Origin: a virus
Direction: 5' to 3' (one strand)
IMG/VR virus record: IMGVR_UViG_3300042402_000518
Location: 1-38,300 of that record
Length of the DNA stretch: 38,300 nt
Shown here: positions 35,101 to 38,300 of the stretch, piece after piece
Layout of the letters: the number at the start of each line of letters is the position of its first letter
Numbering within the stretch: the stretch's first letter is position 1
Program-made: the position numbers and the translations under genes
The notes under the pieces: generated by a model
Database searches by the model: none
The model's input: only the letters and a program-made list of their open reading frames with translations
Told to the model about the DNA's origin: nothing

Positions 35101-37143
35101 TTAAACCACAGTCCAGACGCTACCGCTGGAAACGGTTACGTTTGCACCACTATTAACAGTGATCGGGCCTGCCGACATTGCGTTATACCCTGATCCGATT
35201 GTGTAACTTGTAGCCACGTTTGCCTTATTGACGATCAAACCGTTATCTGCCGCAATGACCTGAGACGTAAGTTGTCCCGTACTTGGCTGGTAGACAATGC
35301 TTGCATTGCTGGTAAATACGTTAGAAACCGTGCCTGAGACTACGTTGGCAAGTAGCGGGTAGATGTTAGCGGCTGTCGCTGTATCGTTAGATACCGTGAT
35401 CGATCCACCCCCGCCACCAGTAGACCAAGCCAAAGTTCCAGAGCCGTTGGTAGACAATACTTGTCCGTTGGTTCCATCTGAGGCTGGTAAAGTCCAAGTT
35501 ACGTTTGCAGGGATTGAGGCCGCTGCCTTAAACGCTACATAGTTTGTACCGTTGTCCGTATCCTCGTAGAGTTTAAGATCAGCGCCAGAAGCGGACGTAC
35601 CGCTAATGTCTACTGATCCTACAAATATCGGAGCGCCAGCGTCACTGAGGGTCGCATTAGAGTTTTGCAGCAACTTACCAGTAGTCAGGTCAAACCTAGC
35701 AAAAGCGTTATCTGTAGAACTTGCTGGCCCCACTACGTCACCAGAGCCGCTACTACCGTTTGATGCCGAAGTTATTCGCCCTTGAGCATCAACAGTAATA
35801 TTTGTGTTTGTATAGGAACCGGGACTTACGGCAGTATTTGCTAAACTAATTGTTCCACTAGTGGTAATTGTTCCGCCGTTTAATCCAGTACCAGCGGTAA
35901 TTGAAGTTACCGTACCGTTGCCGCTACCACCCCCTGTAGACCATGACAGGGTGCCACTACCATTTGTGGACAAAACTTGACCACTTGTACCGTCTGTTGC
36001 TGGCAGTGTCCAAGTAACATTAGTTGCGACCGTTGCGGGGCCTTGAAAGGCCACCCAGTTTGATGAGTCTGCATCAGCAAACCGTACATCGCCCTGAGCA
36101 TTTAGCGTAATGTCTGAAACCGCAATTGTTCCGCCAGTGATCTGAGCGTTAGCAGTCTGTAGGTTTGCTACATTGGCAGTGGTTACGTTAGCCTGAGTAG
36201 CCGTTACATTGGTAAATGTTGCATTGCCACTAGAAATGGTGACAGATGCCATGCTAATGCTATTGGCTGTACCGCCCGTAGCCTGTAGGCTGGCTGTCTG
36301 AACCGTGCCAATGTTGGCTGTTGTCAGATTGGCCTGTGTAGCCGTGACGTTAGTTAGCGATGCGTTACCGCTTGAAATAGTTACGTTTGCAAAAGATACG
36401 CCGCTAACAGAACCTCCAGTAATTTGAAGGTTGGCAGTCTGTAATGTGCCTACGTTAGCCGTAGTTAGGTTGGCTTGCGTGGCAGTTACGTTGGTCAGCG
36501 TGGCATTACCGGATGAAATGTTAGCGCCAGCAATGTTGGCTGCTGTTATGCCAGTAAATGTGCCGCTAGTTACAGAAACATTGACCAGCGTTACGTTACT
36601 AAGGGTTTCTACGTCCACCGTCACGTTATCAAGGGTGACGTTGGCTATGATTCCGCCAGAAATAGACACGTTATTAGCGTCTTGAGTGGCTATAGTGCCA
36701 AGCCCAAGGTTAGTCCTAGCCCCAGAAGCGGTTGATGCGCCCGTACCGCCATCGGCAATGGCTAGGTCAGTAATGCCAGTAATAGAGCCGCCAGTGATTG
36801 TGACGTTGGCGCTCTGCATATTGGCAACATTTGCCGTTGTGACATTGGCTAGTGTGGCTGTTAGGTTGGTTAGAGTAGCGTTTCCACTGACAATACGGAC
36901 GTTTGAAAGCGTTACGTTGTCAAAATTCTCTGTTTGGATCGTTACATTGTCTAGCGTGACATTGCTAATAATGCCGCCAGTGATAGTTACATTGCTTGAC
37001 TTTAGATTTGCCAGTATTTCTGAGCCACTGTTGATGCCGTTGATTGCGTTAGAAAGCGTAGAAAAGTCGCTATCCAAATACGATAACGGAATCGCTGTAG
37101 TAGCGTTGGCAAACGTGTGTGGTATCGTTACCGGAAGTGCCAT
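35101..37143 (-). CDS. Long repetitive tail fibre protein, 680 aa
   Basis: Begins ALPVTIPHTFANATTAIPLS, then DSDFSTLSNAINGIN, an N-terminal virion-attachment pattern. Residues ~50-345 are Asn/Val/Thr-rich repeats (TITGGxxxNVTLDNVT; 47-residue units from ~211). Two copies of a WVAFQGPATVATNVTWTLPA-like module follow at ~355-405 and ~525-575, each ending GQVLSTNGSGTLxWSTGG, which is common in phage fibres. It ends with a beta-rich tip. The ATG follows the gp10-like gene's stop directly. Likely the main fibre shaft connecting the tail to the tip proteins coded downstream. Confidence 0.85.
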   Translation of the reverse strand: MALPVTIPHTFANATTAIPLSYLDSDFSTLSNAINGINSGSEILANLKSSNVTITGGIISNVTLDNVTIQTENFDNVTLSNVRIVSGNATLTNLTATLANVTTANVANMQSANVTITGGSITGITDLAIADGGTGASTASGARTNLGLGTIATQDANNVSISGGIIANVTLDNVTVDVETLSNVTLVNVSVTSGTFTGITAANIAGANISSGNATLTNVTATQANLTTANVGTLQTANLQITGGSVSGVSFANVTISSGNASLTNVTATQANLTTANIGTVQTASLQATGGTANSISMASVTISSGNATFTNVTATQANVTTANVANLQTANAQITGGTIAVSDITLNAQGDVRFADADSSNWVAFQGPATVATNVTWTLPATDGTSGQVLSTNGSGTLSWSTGGGSGNGTVTSITAGTGLNGGTITTSGTISLANTAVSPGSYTNTNITVDAQGRITSASNGSSGSGDVVGPASSTDNAFARFDLTTGKLLQNSNATLSDAGAPIFVGSVDISGTSASGADLKLYEDTDNGTNYVAFKAAASIPANVTWTLPASDGTNGQVLSTNGSGTLAWSTGGGGGSITVSNDTATAANIYPLLANVVSGTVSNVFTSNASIVYQPSTGQLTSQVIAADNGLIVNKANVATSYTIGSGYNAMSAGPITVNSGANVTVSSGSVWTVV
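36130..36513 (-). repeat. 47-residue (141-bp) tandem repeats in the long fibre gene
   Basis: Two full units (36373-36513, 36232-36372) and a partial third (36130-36231) code for SGNAxxTNVTATQANxTTAN...QTAxxQ(I/A)TGG. A diverged single copy lies at about 36784-36885. DNA identity between units is high in the TNVTATQAN segment. They could recombine and change shaft length. Confidence 0.8.
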
Positions 37144-38300
37144 TTAGAACCTCGCTCTTAATTCATGCTCTAGTTGAAAGCCGTTCATAGTGAATGGCGC
37201 ACTAGTACCTGTAAGGGTTAATCCAAGATATTTACCGTACATTTTCGCATCAGAACGGTATAAATAATAGTTACCCGCCCCTAAAACTGTATTAGAAATC
37301 CAGCCAATAGCAACCGATGATCCGCTGCTATTGATCCACGGAATGTTGGTTCCTACGTTGTTGAACCAAGCAATAGAGTTACTAAATGTAATTGCCGGAG
37401 ACTGCTGGTTTTCTGAGTCTATGTAACACGAAAATCCAGCGTAGCCAGACGTAAGGGTTGCCTCAACACCCACCTTCAATGCTTGCTTGTCCCTAATTGG
37501 ATCGCCCATAGGCCACAAGGCTGTAATAACTTCCCAATCTATGCCGCTAATACTATCGTTATAAAACCTGATCAAATTTTGACCAGTAGTGCCATACATA
37601 TTGATGTTGCCAGCAGTAACGGCTGAAGCAGTCCTAGTGATGGTGCTGCCTTGGCTAGTAAAAAACCACTTACGGTCAAAAAATATGGCTTGAATCTTTC
37701 TTGGCGTAACTACGTTATTTACTGATTCGTTATATGTGAACGTCCAGCAGGCGCACAAGATATTGTTAAGAAGAACTTGACCGCCAGTTATAGGCTCGTT
37801 GAAGTCAATGTCTGGAAATATCCCGTCAATGTCATCGCTGATCTTTGACGTTGTAGCGCCGACCAAGGCGTAAATACCGTAGCGGTTCATAAACAACATG
37901 GATCGGAAATACGGGAAAATTGCGTATTTGAACCCAGAGCCTATTGAAGCCGATACGTTGGTATTGGTAAAAACAGTCTCTCCAGTGGTGCTGTTGACCC
38001 GCACATCGGAAAAGACGTTGATTGAGTCTTCGCCGTAAATGTAGAGAAAGTTGTTAGCGGCAATGATTGCCGCAATATCTGTTCTTAGCGTTGAGTCGGT
38101 AAGCGTAATGAATCCGCTAGATACCGATACAAAGTCATTGTAGGTGTCAGCAGCAGAGTAGTAGACCGTGCGGCCATCAGCAATCCAAGTACGACCACTG
38201 AAAGTAGCAACACCAGTGCCATTTTGACTAAAAAGAGTGCAGGTGACATTAGCGTTTGCGCCAGTTGGGTCTGTGATCGTGACCGTAGGTGCAGATGTGT
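37144..38300 (-). CDS. P22 gp10-like packaged-DNA stabilisation / tail nozzle protein, C-terminal part (continues at 719-1)
   Basis: C-terminal ~343 residues of the 582-residue gene that crosses the circle join; bases 38174-38300 duplicate 1-127. DGRTVYYSAADTYNDFVSVS, then AIIAANNFLYIYGEDSINVF, FKYAIFPYFRSMLFMNRYGI and FFDRKWFFTSQ read as beta-propeller blades. The end KYLGLTLTGTSAPFTMNGFQ, LEHELRARF parallels the C-terminal strand of P22 gp10. A GTG at 38004 is an internal codon, not the start. Its stop touches the fibre gene start (TAAATG). Confidence 0.6.
   Translation of the reverse strand, partial: TSAPTVTITDPTGANANVTCTLFSQNGTGVATFSGRTWIADGRTVYYSAADTYNDFVSVSSGFITLTDSTLRTDIAAIIAANNFLYIYGEDSINVFSDVRVNSTTGETVFTNTNVSASIGSGFKYAIFPYFRSMLFMNRYGIYALVGATTSKISDDIDGIFPDIDFNEPITGGQVLLNNILCACWTFTYNESVNNVVTPRKIQAIFFDRKWFFTSQGSTITRTASAVTAGNINMYGTTGQNLIRFYNDSISGIDWEVITALWPMGDPIRDKQALKVGVEATLTSGYAGFSCYIDSENQQSPAITFSNSIAWFNNVGTNIPWINSSGSSVAIGWISNTVLGAGNYYLYRSDAKMYGKYLGLTLTGTSAPFTMNGFQLEHELRARF
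38174..38300. repeat. Terminal direct repeat, right copy (circularisation overlap)
   Basis: Identical to 1-127. Joining the copies gives a circle of 38,173 bp. Confidence 0.95.

Noticed and set aside
36130-36885. Possible CRISPR-like or diversity-generating repeat array in the long fibre gene
   Set aside because: Repeats are in-frame protein repeats with diverged units; no reverse transcriptase, template repeat or spacer structure is present.
37144-38004. A separate 286-residue gene starting at GTG 38004
   Set aside because: The frame is open upstream across the circle join to the ATG at 719; the GTG is an internal codon without a ribosome site.
1-38300. Lysogeny genes (integrase, CI-type repressor, partition system) and tRNA genes
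   Set aside because: None recognised on either strand; the DnaA boxes and ArdC alone do not establish a phage-plasmid lifestyle.

Overview
This window is a complete genome of a tailed double-stranded DNA phage, most likely short-tailed (podovirus-like). The first 127 bases (1-127) are repeated exactly at the end (38174-38300). One gene runs in frame across that join, so the molecule is a closed circle of about 38,173 bp, opened inside a tail gene. Structural hallmarks are a large terminase, portal, scaffold, major capsid protein, a P22 gp4-like adaptor, a P22 gp10-like stabilisation/nozzle protein, several large ejection-type proteins and a tail-fibre island. There is no tape measure or tail tube. 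No integrase, repressor, DNA polymerase, helicase, primase or RNA polymerase is visible. A Gram-negative host is likely (S74 chaperone fibre, signal-peptide microprotein, DnaA boxes matching the proteobacterial consensus); an aquatic betaproteobacterium is only a guess.

Layout. Almost all of the circle is one leftward (minus-strand) late block: it begins at 11060, runs down to 1, crosses the join to 38300 and continues down to 18920. In transcription order it holds small unknown genes (11060-10199), a SAM methyltransferase and an O-acetyltransferase, the large terminase, two small genes, the portal, assembly genes and capsid (6582-1368), the adaptor and gp10-like protein, the tail fibres (37143-31393), small genes, ejection proteins (30445-22885), a string of tiny basic proteins (22882-22001), more small genes including two tandem paralogues, the lysis genes (20378-19280), and two tiny basic genes that end at a strong terminator (18858-18883). 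Nearly all junctions are ATGA/GTGA or TAATG overlaps, so translational coupling is widespread, and several genes of 25-59 codons can be recognised by it.

The rightward (plus-strand) early block has two transcription units. The first (11507-12976) carries an ArdC-type antirestriction protein and small genes, and ends in a textbook terminator (12998-13034). A roughly 470-base non-coding region follows, with four DnaA-type boxes, an AT-rich stretch and inverted repeats, then a promoter and an operator-like dyad. It looks like a host-DnaA-dependent replication origin. The second unit (13502-18854) carries small genes, two glycosyltransferase-like proteins, a YqaJ exonuclease with a probable single-strand annealing protein, an SSB-like protein, a PD-(D/E)XK resolvase-like nuclease and a secreted Cys-rich microprotein.

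Inferred biology: the phage blunts restriction on entry with ArdC, recruits the host replisome through DnaA boxes rather than bringing its own polymerase, uses a recombination set to make packageable DNA, and modifies glycans or surface sugars with two glycosyltransferases, an acetyltransferase and a methyltransferase. Points most worth following are the origin without an initiator, a decamer-like motif (ATAGCGTRTA) shared by the two control regions, the Cys-rich secreted microprotein and the dense set of overlapping micro-genes.
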